DNA of 64,000 nucleotides from Pseudoalteromonas sp. XMcav2-N (GTDB taxonomy: Bacteria > Pseudomonadota > Gammaproteobacteria > Enterobacterales > Alteromonadaceae): positions 186,001 to 250,000 of the forward strand of contig NZ_JAMXSF010000008.1 in assembly GCF_024124545.1 (NCBI RefSeq), given 5' to 3'. The position numbers and the translations under genes were made by a program. Positions 38,931 to 47,632 of this stretch are shown here, piece after piece; within the stretch, counting starts at the first letter, position 1, and every line of letters begins with the position of its first letter. Below the pieces are notes generated by a model, which saw nothing but the letters and a program-made list of their open reading frames with translations, did no database searches and was not told where the DNA came from.

Positions 38931-39020
38931 GGTGACTTCTCCAACGGGACGATGCAGTCTACTTTAGAGGGCGTATGGGCGTGACAACAGGCAAGCTATG
39001 TAAAATAAAACGGCGCAGGT

Positions 39021-39035
39021 TTTACAAAAGTTTAC
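39021..39035. promoter_or_regulatory. Candidate response-regulator box (direct repeat)
   Basis: Two TTTAC direct repeats start exactly 10 bases apart (39021 and 39031) in the 176-base gap between the divergent module-1 adaptor gene and its OmpR-type regulator. OmpR/PhoB regulators bind tandem repeats of about this spacing. Assignment is by inference. Confidence 0.4.
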
Positions 39036-39106
39036 GTGTACTTTGGCGCCGGGCCAGCTAGATTTTTCACATCACTGGCCGCGAATAAAAAGGGAATAAC
39101 AACAAG

Positions 39107-39796
39107 ATGAAACCCACCCTGCTGATCGTAGAAGATGAACCAGCCATTCTGCGTGGTCTGACCGATTTATTTGTTTTTCATGGCTATGACGTCGACAGTG
39201 AAATGGACGGTGCACAAGGTCTTAAACGAGCACAACAGAACGACTATGCCTGTATTTTGTTGGATGTCATGTTGCCATCAATGAGCGGCTTTGAGATCTG
39301 CGAAGCACTCAGACAAACCTCTGCAACTCAACCCATTATGATGTTGACGGCCAAAAGCACCGAGCAGGACATTATCAATGGCCTGAGCCTCGGAGCCGAT
39401 GACTATGTGGCCAAACCCTTTTCAACCTCGGAACTGGTATTGCGCGTCAATGCGCTGGTGCGCCGCTCGGGCTGGAGCCAGCATGAAGAAAAGCTGCTCC
39501 TGAGCAAAGACGTCTGTGTTTGTCCGCACACACTGACCGGAACGTCTTATCAGCAGCCCGTCAAATACACGCGTCGCGAGGTCAGTTTATTAAGTTACCT
39601 GCTACGTCAGAACAAACCCGTCAGTCGTGATGAGCTATTGCATCAGGTTTGGGGCTATAAAACCGTGGGGGACATAGATACGCGTACGGTCGATATTCAT
39701 ATTGCCAAGTTGCGCAAAAAAATAGAGCAGGATCCTAAGTCACCACGCCATCTGGTCACCCATCGTGGTGAAGGCTATCAGTTGTACACTCAGTAA
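39107..39796 (+). CDS. OmpR/PhoB-family response regulator
   Basis: A protein of 229 residues. The receiver (1-115) has EDEP, phospho-Asp in CILLDVML, Thr in MLTAKS and Lys in YVAKPF. A C-terminal winged helix (about 130-227) contains TRREVSLLSYLL and DTRTVDIHIAKLRKKIE. It is 10 bases upstream of the kinase gene and probably controls the divergent ABC operon and itself. Confidence 0.94.
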   Translation: MKPTLLIVEDEPAILRGLTDLFVFHGYDVDSEMDGAQGLKRAQQNDYACILLDVMLPSMSGFEICEALRQTSATQPIMMLTAKSTEQDIINGLSLGADDYVAKPFSTSELVLRVNALVRRSGWSQHEEKLLLSKDVCVCPHTLTGTSYQQPVKYTRREVSLLSYLLRQNKPVSRDELLHQVWGYKTVGDIDTRTVDIHIAKLRKKIEQDPKSPRHLVTHRGEGYQLYTQ

Positions 39797-39806
39797 CGGC
39801 ATCGCT

Positions 39807-41654
39807 ATGTGGTTTAAAGACACTCAACTAATGAGCTATGCACAGCGCAAACAGCGACTGCGTTGGCTGGCCGGCACCTTTTTACTGTGCCTGTTAATAC
39901 CACTGGGTATTTTGCTTTACTTTGGTTTTGCACAGCTTAAACAGAACCAACTGAACACCTATCAGGAACAGGCTCGTCACCTGATATTACAAATTGACCG
40001 CAAGATGTTTAAACGCCGGCTACTTACCGATGCGCTGCCAGTCAACGCATTTGACTACTATCAGGCGGTGTATAACCCTCTCACCGACGAAACCCTGCAG
40101 ATGCCCTCAGTACTGTCACATCTGGATCCTGCCAGACCAACGGCCACCCGCCCTATTCAGGGGCTGGTCGGTTATTTTCAGTTTGATGCACAGGGTCGGT
40201 TCAACAGTCCAATCTGGCCAGAGCCCCTGTCGGATAAGGACATTGTAAATCCAGGTTCAGAGCTAAAGAAAGCCTCACCCGAGTTACAACAACGTTACGA
40301 ACAGGCAAGATTCATATACCAGATCCTGTCTAAATCCGAGGCATTGCAGAGCAAGCTGTCGCAGGGATTAAGCAAAGAAAGCGGCCTGTACCAGCTGTGG
40401 TTTGATGTGCCTGGCTACTTTATTTTCTACCGTCTGCCCAAAGTTGGCGCGCAGCGAAAGTTGCAAGGTTATCTGGTCAGGCGAGACCCGTATTTACTGA
40501 GCCTTGTCAGTGAGTACCTGAGCCAAAGTCAGTTTGACCTCCCGGTTTTACTGACGCTGGATGCAGATAGTTCAAGCGGCTCCAATGAATTGTATAATGC
40601 AATGACATCTCAGCCGGAGCCAGTGCATTTTTTACTTACCCATTCACAGTCGCCTGCACGTCGCCTGGCACAAGCCGACATTCCCACTGACCTGAGTGAG
40701 CAACTCTTATATAGCGACACCCTGCGCTGGCCATTTAACAACTACACATTACACTTTACGACCCATACTCTGCCCATGAGTCAGACCATGTTGTACAGCA
40801 GTGTATTTGCCCTGTTGCTTATACTGACAATTCTGGGTGCCTGCTACGGATTTTATCGGCTGAGTGTTAAACAGCTGGCGCTTGCAGAGCAGAGAATGAA
40901 TTTTGTGTCTTCGGTCAGCCATGAGCTCAAAACACCGCTTACCGCCATTCGTATGTATGCCGAAATGCTGCGCTCAGGTACTGTGGTATCGACGGATGCC
41001 CGGCAAGACTATTACGGCTTTATTCACAGTGAAAGTGAGCGGCTAAGCCGTCTGATCGACAATATCCTGCTCCTGACACGGTTGAATCATCATGATCAGG
41101 ACGGACTGAGCCAGGTCAATCCCGAATACGTGCCAGTCACTATGCTGGCCGATATTATTCGTTCAAAGACATCAACCTTGCTAGATAAACACGCCTTTAC
41201 CCTGAATATGGCCATTGAGCCTCCTTTGTCTGAAGAGGCCGCCGTGTTAGTCGATCAGGATGCGTTTGCGCAGGTGGTGATTAACATTACCGAAAACACC
41301 GTCAAGTTCTTCGTTGCCGAGGGCATCACCGACCCGGCACGCAGACAGCTCGACATTACCTTTAGACGCAACGACCACAATCGAGACAAACTGGAGCTGG
41401 AGATCCGCGATTACGGTCCCGGTGTGTCGCAACAACAATGCGATAAGCTATTTGAGTTATTTTATCGGGGAGGCAGTGAACTAACCCGCACGACTCAGGG
41501 AACCGGGATTGGACTTGCGTTGGTCGCACAACTGGTCAGTGCTCAGCAAGGACAGATAACAGCCCACCGGATGACACCAGGCCTGGCGCTAAGGCTGACC
41601 TTACATACTCAACATCTTAACCTTATGATGCCCGAGTCGGTGACTCAGGCATAG
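39807..41654 (+). CDS. Membrane sensor histidine kinase
   Basis: A protein of 615 residues from ATG 39807 (MWFKDTQ), placed 10 bases after the regulator stop. One membrane helix lies near 20-40 and another near 325-347, enclosing a sensor region of about 285 residues with no recognised fold. HisKA carries FVSSVSHELKTPLTAIRMYAEM. HATPase carries NITENTVKF (N box), RDYGPGVSQQQ and GTGIGLALV. It pairs with the OmpR-type regulator. The ligand is unknown. Confidence 0.92.
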   Translation: MWFKDTQLMSYAQRKQRLRWLAGTFLLCLLIPLGILLYFGFAQLKQNQLNTYQEQARHLILQIDRKMFKRRLLTDALPVNAFDYYQAVYNPLTDETLQMPSVLSHLDPARPTATRPIQGLVGYFQFDAQGRFNSPIWPEPLSDKDIVNPGSELKKASPELQQRYEQARFIYQILSKSEALQSKLSQGLSKESGLYQLWFDVPGYFIFYRLPKVGAQRKLQGYLVRRDPYLLSLVSEYLSQSQFDLPVLLTLDADSSSGSNELYNAMTSQPEPVHFLLTHSQSPARRLAQADIPTDLSEQLLYSDTLRWPFNNYTLHFTTHTLPMSQTMLYSSVFALLLILTILGACYGFYRLSVKQLALAEQRMNFVSSVSHELKTPLTAIRMYAEMLRSGTVVSTDARQDYYGFIHSESERLSRLIDNILLLTRLNHHDQDGLSQVNPEYVPVTMLADIIRSKTSTLLDKHAFTLNMAIEPPLSEEAAVLVDQDAFAQVVINITENTVKFFVAEGITDPARRQLDITFRRNDHNRDKLELEIRDYGPGVSQQQCDKLFELFYRGGSELTRTTQGTGIGLALVAQLVSAQQGQITAHRMTPGLALRLTLHTQHLNLMMPESVTQA

Positions 41655-41667
41655 ATGTGTTGCGCCG

Positions 41668-41835
41668 TTATGCGGTCCAGCAGTAGGTTTTTGTCCAGCA
41701 CACCGGGTAACTGTGGCAAACAATGGGGTTACTGGCACTGGGCCCATTACCAGCGGCGATAGCCTGAGTATTGTGCGTGTCCAGTGTTTTGTGGCTGAGG
41801 TTTTTGACTGGTGATTTTTTGAGTTTGAGTTGCAT
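41668..41835 (-). CDS. Candidate RiPP/bacteriocin-like precursor peptide (55 aa)
   Basis: A short gene below usual length cut-offs. ATG at 41835 is preceded by AAGGA with an ideal 6-base gap, and TAA ends at 41668. The product has a basic, leader-like N-terminus (MQLKLKKSPVKNLS, then KTLD and TQAIAAGNG). The tail of roughly 24 residues is rich in Cys, Trp, Tyr and Thr, with CHSYPVCW and TYCWTA; the triplet CWT occurs twice. The AAG-NG junction resembles a double-glycine-type export/processing site. Leaders of this shape are typical of GG-leader natural-product peptides of Pseudoalteromonas and Bacteroidota (from memory of the family). No LanB/LanC, YcaO, radical SAM or C39 protease gene is in the window, so any modification is unproven. 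It is convergent with the kinase gene and divergent from a TonB receptor. Confidence 0.6.
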   Translation of the reverse strand: MQLKLKKSPVKNLSHKTLDTHNTQAIAAGNGPSASNPIVCHSYPVCWTKTYCWTA

Positions 41836-41920
41836 AGCTTGTCCTTACATGTGTTTTTGAGTGAGTCAGTGCCTTACTCCAGCACCAACAGAGTACACAC
41901 TCAGAAAACAGCATCTGAGC

Positions 41921-41943
41921 GTGTGGTCAAAATTCAACCACAC
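41921..41943. promoter_or_regulatory. Palindrome GTGTGGT-N9-ACCACAC in the divergent peptide/TonB region
   Basis: Perfect 7-bp inverted arms spaced by 9 bases, lying in the 214-base gap between the peptide gene (minus) and the TonB receptor (plus). The layout suits an operator acting on one or both promoters. The gap holds no other gene that I can see. Confidence 0.4.
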
Positions 41944-42049
41944 CTTTAGCAATAGTCAATCTCATTTCCTTCAACTTAGCCTGCTTTACGGACGAACCGA
42001 CCATACTGAACTACACTAAGTAAACACAAGATTAATAACATGATTCTGA

Positions 42050-44242
42050 ATGATAAAAATGAAGCTGCGTGGTGCCAGTCAGCCCCTTTTGTTACTCTGT
42101 GCATGGCCATTTGCTGCCAGCATACAGGCTGTTGAAAGCGTCGACCTGTTTGAAATGAGCCTGGATGAGCTACTTAACGTGAACCTGACAGGCTCCGCAG
42201 TGCGTGATCTGAATCTGGAAACCACCCCTGCCAGTGCGAACCCATTCAACCTGAAAGCACTGCATTTACCCTTCAGCATAGATGTGATTGAGCGTAAAAC
42301 CATGCGTGCACGCGGCCTGACCTCAGTGACCGGTGCTGTCGAGAATCTGGTGGGAGTCATATCGGGTGAGTCACCCGCTGAACCTTCCAGCTTTGCTATG
42401 CGAGGCTTTATTCGCGACTCCGTTTCGGTTTTACGGGACGGCATTAAACTGGGCCCGGCTTCCATGACGATGCGGCCACACAACACCTTTAACCTGCAAC
42501 AAATAGATGTCATCAAAGGACCCGCCACATTACAATATGGTCAGGGAACGGCGTCTGGCGCCATCAATATGGTGACCAGAAAGCCGCAACTGGACGCCCC
42601 CACCAGCACAGAAGCCTTTGTCTCTCAGTCTCGCTTCGATACCCGGGAATGGGGCATAGGCATTAACCTTCCCTTTTCAGCACAAAGCGCAGCGCGGGTC
42701 GACATTAATAAAGCGCAGTCAGACGGCTGGGTTGACCAAACGCATTCCCACTCTTTAAATGCAACCACTTCCCTGCTCTGGCAATCTTCCCCTGACCTGA
42801 GCTGGTTGCTCAGTTTTGATTATCTGGAAGATGACCTGCCGGCTTATTGGGGCACGCCTTTTATTCCTGTGCAGTTTGCGCAGCAACCAATGGACGACAT
42901 AGTCGCTACCAACGACAGCCGGGTGCTGGATCAGCATACCCGCTATCTAAACTATAATGTTGAAGACAGCCGTTCAGACTCGGAACATTTATGGTCTCGC
43001 CTGAACATAAACTGGCAGCCAACAGACACACTCTCGCTGACCAATACCTTGTTTCACTTCAAAGCGGACCGCGCCTGGAAAAACGCAGAAAGCTATGTAT
43101 TTAATCCCGCAACAGGCTTAGTCGACCGGGACCGCTTTTTTGTCTTCCACGAGCACACCTTTTACGGCAACCAGTTCGAAGGGGTTTATCGCCACAAGAT
43201 TGGCAAGATGCAGCATCAGTTAGCCTTTGGCGCTGAGTTTAAAGTCACCGACTTCAGCCGGGAGCGAGGATTTCCCGCAGGAGACAGCGTCTCGTTATTT
43301 GAGCCTGTGGCTGGTCAGTTCGGCGCTTTGGACAAACACCTCAGTCCAACCGACATCCAGCAATGGGGCGTGTATGTTAATAATACGCTGTCGGTAACCC
43401 CGAGTTTGCGCCTGTTTGGCGGGCTGCGGCGCGACCACATTAAACTGGACAGAGACAACTATGATGATTCAGGAACCTTTCTTGTAGATGAAAGTTTTGA
43501 GCGTACTTTTACCCCGCTTGCATATCAGATAGGTGCGACGTATCAGCTCAACGAGTCACTCAGCCTGTATACGCACTGGAGCACCGGGCACGATCCGGTC
43601 GGATCCAATATTTATCTGGTCAACGCCAGTGAAAACTTCGATTTTACAGATATACGCCAGTACGAAGCGGGAATGAAAGCCATACTGCCGGCCTGGCACA
43701 GTGAATTGACCGCGGCCTGGTATAATATAGCTCGCCGTAACATCCTGCTACTGACATCTCATGATACGGTAGGTAACTCGGGGACCCATGTTGCGCGGGG
43801 GCTAGAACTGGCGATCACCAGTCAGCCAACGCCCCATTTTCGTGTCGGTGGCAATATCGCCTACACTAATGCGAGTTATGAGTCTTTTGTCGACCCGGAT
43901 TTTGGCGTGAATGCCAGTGGCCATACCCCGCCTAATGTGCCTGAAATTGTCGCCAATGCTTGGTTTAGCTGGGATCAGGTCCTGTCATTACCGCTGGAAA
44001 TTGGTGGGGGTATACGTCATGTCAGTGACCGCTACGCCAATTTTCAAAATTCGGTTACCTTCAAACGCTATGAGACGCTGACCCTGTTTGCTGCCTATCA
44101 GTTTGAGCATACCCGCTTTAATCTCAGCGTACGCAATCTACTGAACGAAGAATATGTACCATGGGCGGATATTTTCTATCCCGCTCAGGCTGCTATTGCC
44201 GCACCCAGAACGGTCGAGTTGAGTGTGCATATTAGTTACTGA
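42050..44242 (+). CDS. TonB-dependent outer-membrane receptor (siderophore-type)
   Basis: A protein of 730 residues. A signal peptide (to about 27) is followed by a short N-terminal segment and the plug domain (about 75-190). Plug motifs include MRGFIRDSVSVLRDGIKLGP, IDVIKGPATLQYGQGTASGA and INMVTRKPQ. A 22-stranded barrel follows, ending TVELSVHISY with the terminal aromatic residue. The pattern matches ferric-siderophore receptors such as FhuE/FpvA/FoxA types. No TonB-box signalling extension is evident. ATG 42059 is an alternative start. Confidence 0.88.
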   Translation: MIKMKLRGASQPLLLLCAWPFAASIQAVESVDLFEMSLDELLNVNLTGSAVRDLNLETTPASANPFNLKALHLPFSIDVIERKTMRARGLTSVTGAVENLVGVISGESPAEPSSFAMRGFIRDSVSVLRDGIKLGPASMTMRPHNTFNLQQIDVIKGPATLQYGQGTASGAINMVTRKPQLDAPTSTEAFVSQSRFDTREWGIGINLPFSAQSAARVDINKAQSDGWVDQTHSHSLNATTSLLWQSSPDLSWLLSFDYLEDDLPAYWGTPFIPVQFAQQPMDDIVATNDSRVLDQHTRYLNYNVEDSRSDSEHLWSRLNINWQPTDTLSLTNTLFHFKADRAWKNAESYVFNPATGLVDRDRFFVFHEHTFYGNQFEGVYRHKIGKMQHQLAFGAEFKVTDFSRERGFPAGDSVSLFEPVAGQFGALDKHLSPTDIQQWGVYVNNTLSVTPSLRLFGGLRRDHIKLDRDNYDDSGTFLVDESFERTFTPLAYQIGATYQLNESLSLYTHWSTGHDPVGSNIYLVNASENFDFTDIRQYEAGMKAILPAWHSELTAAWYNIARRNILLLTSHDTVGNSGTHVARGLELAITSQPTPHFRVGGNIAYTNASYESFVDPDFGVNASGHTPPNVPEIVANAWFSWDQVLSLPLEIGGGIRHVSDRYANFQNSVTFKRYETLTLFAAYQFEHTRFNLSVRNLLNEEYVPWADIFYPAQAAIAAPRTVELSVHISY

Positions 44243-44780
44243 ACAGTTACTAACCCTTTATGTACCGACAGCTTAAAGTGGCATAAACAGTACCCGAGCT
44301 TTCCTCTTTATGTGTCAGCGCCCACCTGCTGCACAGGCCCACCGCCTTAAAAACACAGCGTGCATATCCGTTTGCAAATTTTTCTTATTTTTTATCAGTG
44401 CATTTTTCACACTATTCAACTTCCTCCCTATCTGGTGGTTACATATGGTTAATTCATTCACCTTTTCACAATCAGCACCGTACGCGCACTGTGTCGTAAT
44501 CTGGTTTCAAAGCAATTCAAATGGCTTTAAAAATATCTCCTTTTTTACCAATGGGTAAAAAACATCACTTATTATTTTGAGAACATATTTCAGCACGATA
44601 TTGAACTCACACTCAGACGAATTTGGTCTTTTGTTAAGTAAACACTCACCAAAAGGCAATAATTTACAAAACAAAAACAGTAAAGAATTATGAAACAAAA
44701 CACGCTGTTGATCTTTTAGTAACAAATAAATACATTACCAGCTCCTAAAAAAGGACCACAAAGACAACAGGAAAATAACA
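44243..44780. other. AT-rich intergenic region before the hydrolase gene
   Basis: 538 bases. Open frames here are short, low in Gly/Ala and without a ribosome site, so I regard them as chance. A 9-bp A/T-rich hairpin (TTTTTTACC / GGTAAAAAA, 44541-44562) is present. The promoter of the hydrolase gene should lie in the last 150 bases, which are very A-rich. Confidence 0.5.
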
Positions 44781-46229
44781 ATGAAAATTAAAACGCTCTC
44801 TATGGCCATACTGGCCTTCTCGGCGCATACGGCACTGGCACAAAGTCAGCAGGTGGATGAATATGGTCTGATAATCGACGCATCTCATACCATTTCACTG
44901 TTTGGCAGCGAGCACAGTAACAACAAAACAACCGCTGAACGCCTGGTGACTCCATTTAAGCCTGGCGTTGCCCAAAATCTGGCTACAACAAGCAGTAGCT
45001 ACGGTAACACCTGGTACGTGCAATCTCTTGAAACTTATCGCGTTTGTGAATGGTGGGATGGCGAGGATCCACGCGGTGTTGACCTGCCAGAAACCATGGG
45101 CAACGAAGCACAGGCCCTAAACGCTCAGCCCGTTGCGGAAGAATTTGTCGTCGCACCGCAGCGCACCTGCCGTTTGTGGACTGAATACCCAAGATATTTC
45201 TATGGTACCGCTGATGTCTATATGGGTAATGACAATGTGCTGGATAAGCCGGTCGTCGTCGTTCAGCCTTACCATGTAGATGTAGAGGGCTCAGCTTACA
45301 CCAAACAAGCATTTTACGACGACGTAAACCAGGGTGGCCTGATGAGCAGTCTCAGAAGACAAGGTTATGACGTGATCTTGTATCGCTATAAAAATCAGGA
45401 CAATGGTATCGAGTTTAATGCTGATGGTGTGAAAAGATTACTGGACATTATCAACGCTAAACCCGGTATCTCTTCAACCTCTTTCGTAGGTCTGTCTATG
45501 GGTGGAGTTGTTACTCGCTTTGCACTGCGTGAAATCGAAAAAACAGGGTCTCTGAATAAGGTTGCGACCTTTATTTCATTCGATGCTCCTCACTATGGCG
45601 CAAACTTCCCTCGCTCCATATTAGACAACACAAACCGTTTACTCGATAAAGTCGACGTTGTCGCCTGTGGTGAAATACCCAAGTGCAGCTCTGCACGTAA
45701 AAAGCTCAGAGCCATTAAGGACCGACTGGAAACCAAAACCTTTAAAGAGCTGATTATCAACACGCCATCAGGCTCAAGTGACAGAAGTGCATTACTATCC
45801 AAGCTGGCAAGCTTAGGGCACGTTCAGACAGTACCCACTCTGGCTATCACGAATGGCGCGCAAAGCAGAACACAAGGTGCACCAAGTTCAAAAATGACCT
45901 CACACTTTAAACTGCACCGCCCATGGTATCTGGGTGGCAGCAAATACTTCAAAGTCTATACTCAGCCAAGTGTCGACAATGTGGCGGGGGGCTATGCTGA
46001 TTTCTACCAGGTATTCTCTGATCTCATCGAAGATCAGCCACACCCAATCACTTCCTATGTGACACTGGGACAGCAGCACTCGTTTGTTTCAACCCATTCG
46101 GCACTTGCTGGCAGTGCGAACAACTGGGATGAAATTGCGGCTTACCCAAGCTACAACGAGCAACATATGACTCTGACCTACACCAAAGCCCGGAAAATCC
46201 TGGATTGGTTAAACAGATACCAGAACTAA
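44781..46229 (+). CDS. Secreted alpha/beta-hydrolase (lipase-like)
   Basis: A protein of 482 residues with a signal peptide (1-20, ALA-Q). The catalytic nucleophile elbow is GLSMGG at 237-242 (Ser239). An Asp in SFDAPHYGANFP (269-) is typical of PGAP1/lipase-like hydrolases. The His is probably in the C-terminal QQHSFVSTHSAL. An insert of about 130 residues with three Cys precedes the core. It is likely an extracellular esterase or lipase; the substrate is unknown. It ends against the convergent NtrY-type kinase. Confidence 0.8.
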   Translation: MKIKTLSMAILAFSAHTALAQSQQVDEYGLIIDASHTISLFGSEHSNNKTTAERLVTPFKPGVAQNLATTSSSYGNTWYVQSLETYRVCEWWDGEDPRGVDLPETMGNEAQALNAQPVAEEFVVAPQRTCRLWTEYPRYFYGTADVYMGNDNVLDKPVVVVQPYHVDVEGSAYTKQAFYDDVNQGGLMSSLRRQGYDVILYRYKNQDNGIEFNADGVKRLLDIINAKPGISSTSFVGLSMGGVVTRFALREIEKTGSLNKVATFISFDAPHYGANFPRSILDNTNRLLDKVDVVACGEIPKCSSARKKLRAIKDRLETKTFKELIINTPSGSSDRSALLSKLASLGHVQTVPTLAITNGAQSRTQGAPSSKMTSHFKLHRPWYLGGSKYFKVYTQPSVDNVAGGYADFYQVFSDLIEDQPHPITSYVTLGQQHSFVSTHSALAGSANNWDEIAAYPSYNEQHMTLTYTKARKILDWLNRYQN

Positions 46230-46250
46230 CCGGGGGTTCTGGTAACCACG

Positions 46251-46277
46251 TTGCGAGCCAGAGATTTCTGCTCGCAA
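46251..46277. terminator. Bidirectional stem-loop between convergent genes
   Basis: TTGCGAG / CTCGCAA outer arms and CAGA / TCTG inner arms around a 4-base loop, between the hydrolase stop and the kinase stop. Confidence 0.7.
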
Positions 46278-46291
46278 TTACCCGCTGACAG

Positions 46292-47623
46292 TCATCCAAA
46301 CACACAGCGAAAGCACGCGCCCTGAGGCTTGCGGATATAAATAAGATCGCCGCCATGGCTGACCATGATCTGCCGCGACAGACTGAGACCGATTCCAGAT
46401 CCCTGCTGCTTGGTCGTAAAGAAAGGCACAAACATCATGTCAATGACGTGAGGCTCAACGCCTGGCCCGTTATCCTGGATCTCAACATACACTTGCTGCG
46501 CCTCGTTTTGCGCCAGTGTGAGCACGATAACCGGCGCTTCAATACTGTGTGGTTGCAATGCCAGAGTTTGCTCAATCGCCTGGATTGCATTGGTAAACAG
46601 GTTGATCAGCACCTGTTCCACCTGACCGGCATCCAGCATCACCAGCAGATGAGTTGAGACCTTAAGCTCACACCGGATCCCTGCCTGCTCCAACTGGCTC
46701 TGGTGTAGTGTCACTAACCGCTCTAATATCGGCGCCAGTGCGGTGGCATTCAGACTGGGCCGTGGCAGGCTCGTGATTGCCCTGAAGCGGGTAATAAATT
46801 CACCCAGATGCTCGGTGCGTGCAGCCAGCGTATCCAGCGCCAAAAGCAGATCGCCTTTGTCATCTTCATCATCAAAACACAAACTCTCCGGTAATAATCC
46901 CCGGCAAGACTGCGCAATCGACGATAAAGGCGTGATGGAATTCGCGACTTCATGAGTCAACACCTGAGTCAGGCGTTTGTAAGCCTGCTGTTCTTTATTG
47001 ATCAAAGCATTGTGAATCGACGTCAGGGTGATCACTTTACGGATCTGCCCCTGGATCTGTGCCACGCTTATCTGTACTGACAGCGTATCCTGCTGCTCGC
47101 CGTGCTGCCAGGGCGCACTGCTTTTCAGGTGCGTGTCACAGCTTAAGATCAGCTCGCCAAGATGCTCAAGCTCACTCACAGTACTAATTGGCTTGCCCAG
47201 CAAACGCGACACCGCCGGGTTAGACTCGATCACCTGACCTTCACTGTCACAGACCAGTACAGCCAGATCAATATGCAGTAACAAGGCCTGAAAAAACTGC
47301 GCCTGTTGCTCTGCTTTAAAGCGTGCCGCCTGCAGGGTATGGCGGATCTCGTCATATTCCTGGTGTAACGGATGACTGGGACTCAGCCGCAATGAGCTGT
47401 CTCCATTGACCAATGCCCGGATCACCGCGGTGCTTTGCTTTTGCTGCTGTACAAACAAGGAAAATACCGCACCACCACACACCGCACTTATCAGCACCAG
47501 TAACAACCAGGTAGCGCTGATCCCGCTTTGCAGATAATGTCTGGTTGCAACACTGGCCAGCATACACAACACACCCAGCTGTAAAGCGAGCAACCAGCGC
47601 GGGTGACGTTTCAGATAAGACAT
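46292..47623 (-). CDS. NtrY-like sensor histidine kinase
   Basis: A protein of 443 residues with two close membrane helices (about 10-28 and 36-58) and almost no periplasmic loop. A HAMP-like linker and a PAS domain (about 110-215) follow. HisKA carries VLTHEVANSITPLSSIA. HATPase shows NLFTNAIQAIE, DNGPGV and GSGIGLSLSRQI. It senses from within the membrane or cytoplasm. It lies 9 bases downstream of the NtrC-type regulator gene and forms a pair with it. Confidence 0.92.
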   Translation of the reverse strand: MSYLKRHPRWLLALQLGVLCMLASVATRHYLQSGISATWLLLVLISAVCGGAVFSLFVQQQKQSTAVIRALVNGDSSLRLSPSHPLHQEYDEIRHTLQAARFKAEQQAQFFQALLLHIDLAVLVCDSEGQVIESNPAVSRLLGKPISTVSELEHLGELILSCDTHLKSSAPWQHGEQQDTLSVQISVAQIQGQIRKVITLTSIHNALINKEQQAYKRLTQVLTHEVANSITPLSSIAQSCRGLLPESLCFDDEDDKGDLLLALDTLAARTEHLGEFITRFRAITSLPRPSLNATALAPILERLVTLHQSQLEQAGIRCELKVSTHLLVMLDAGQVEQVLINLFTNAIQAIEQTLALQPHSIEAPVIVLTLAQNEAQQVYVEIQDNGPGVEPHVIDMMFVPFFTTKQQGSGIGLSLSRQIMVSHGGDLIYIRKPQGACFRCVFG

Positions 47624-47632
47624 AGCCGCTCC

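Noticed and set aside
42030-42060. Fur box before the siderophore-type TonB receptor
   Set aside because: AT-rich GATAA-like pieces are present, but they do not form a convincing 19-bp palindrome.
44541-44562. TTTTTTACC/GGTAAAAAA hairpin as a terminator for the TonB receptor
   Set aside because: The stem is almost all A/T, and it lies about 300 bases after the stop.
44310-44725. Two overlapping small ORFs (plus 82 aa, minus 72 aa) before the hydrolase
   Set aside because: AT-rich region, Phe-rich low-complexity products, no ribosome site, no recognisable domain.
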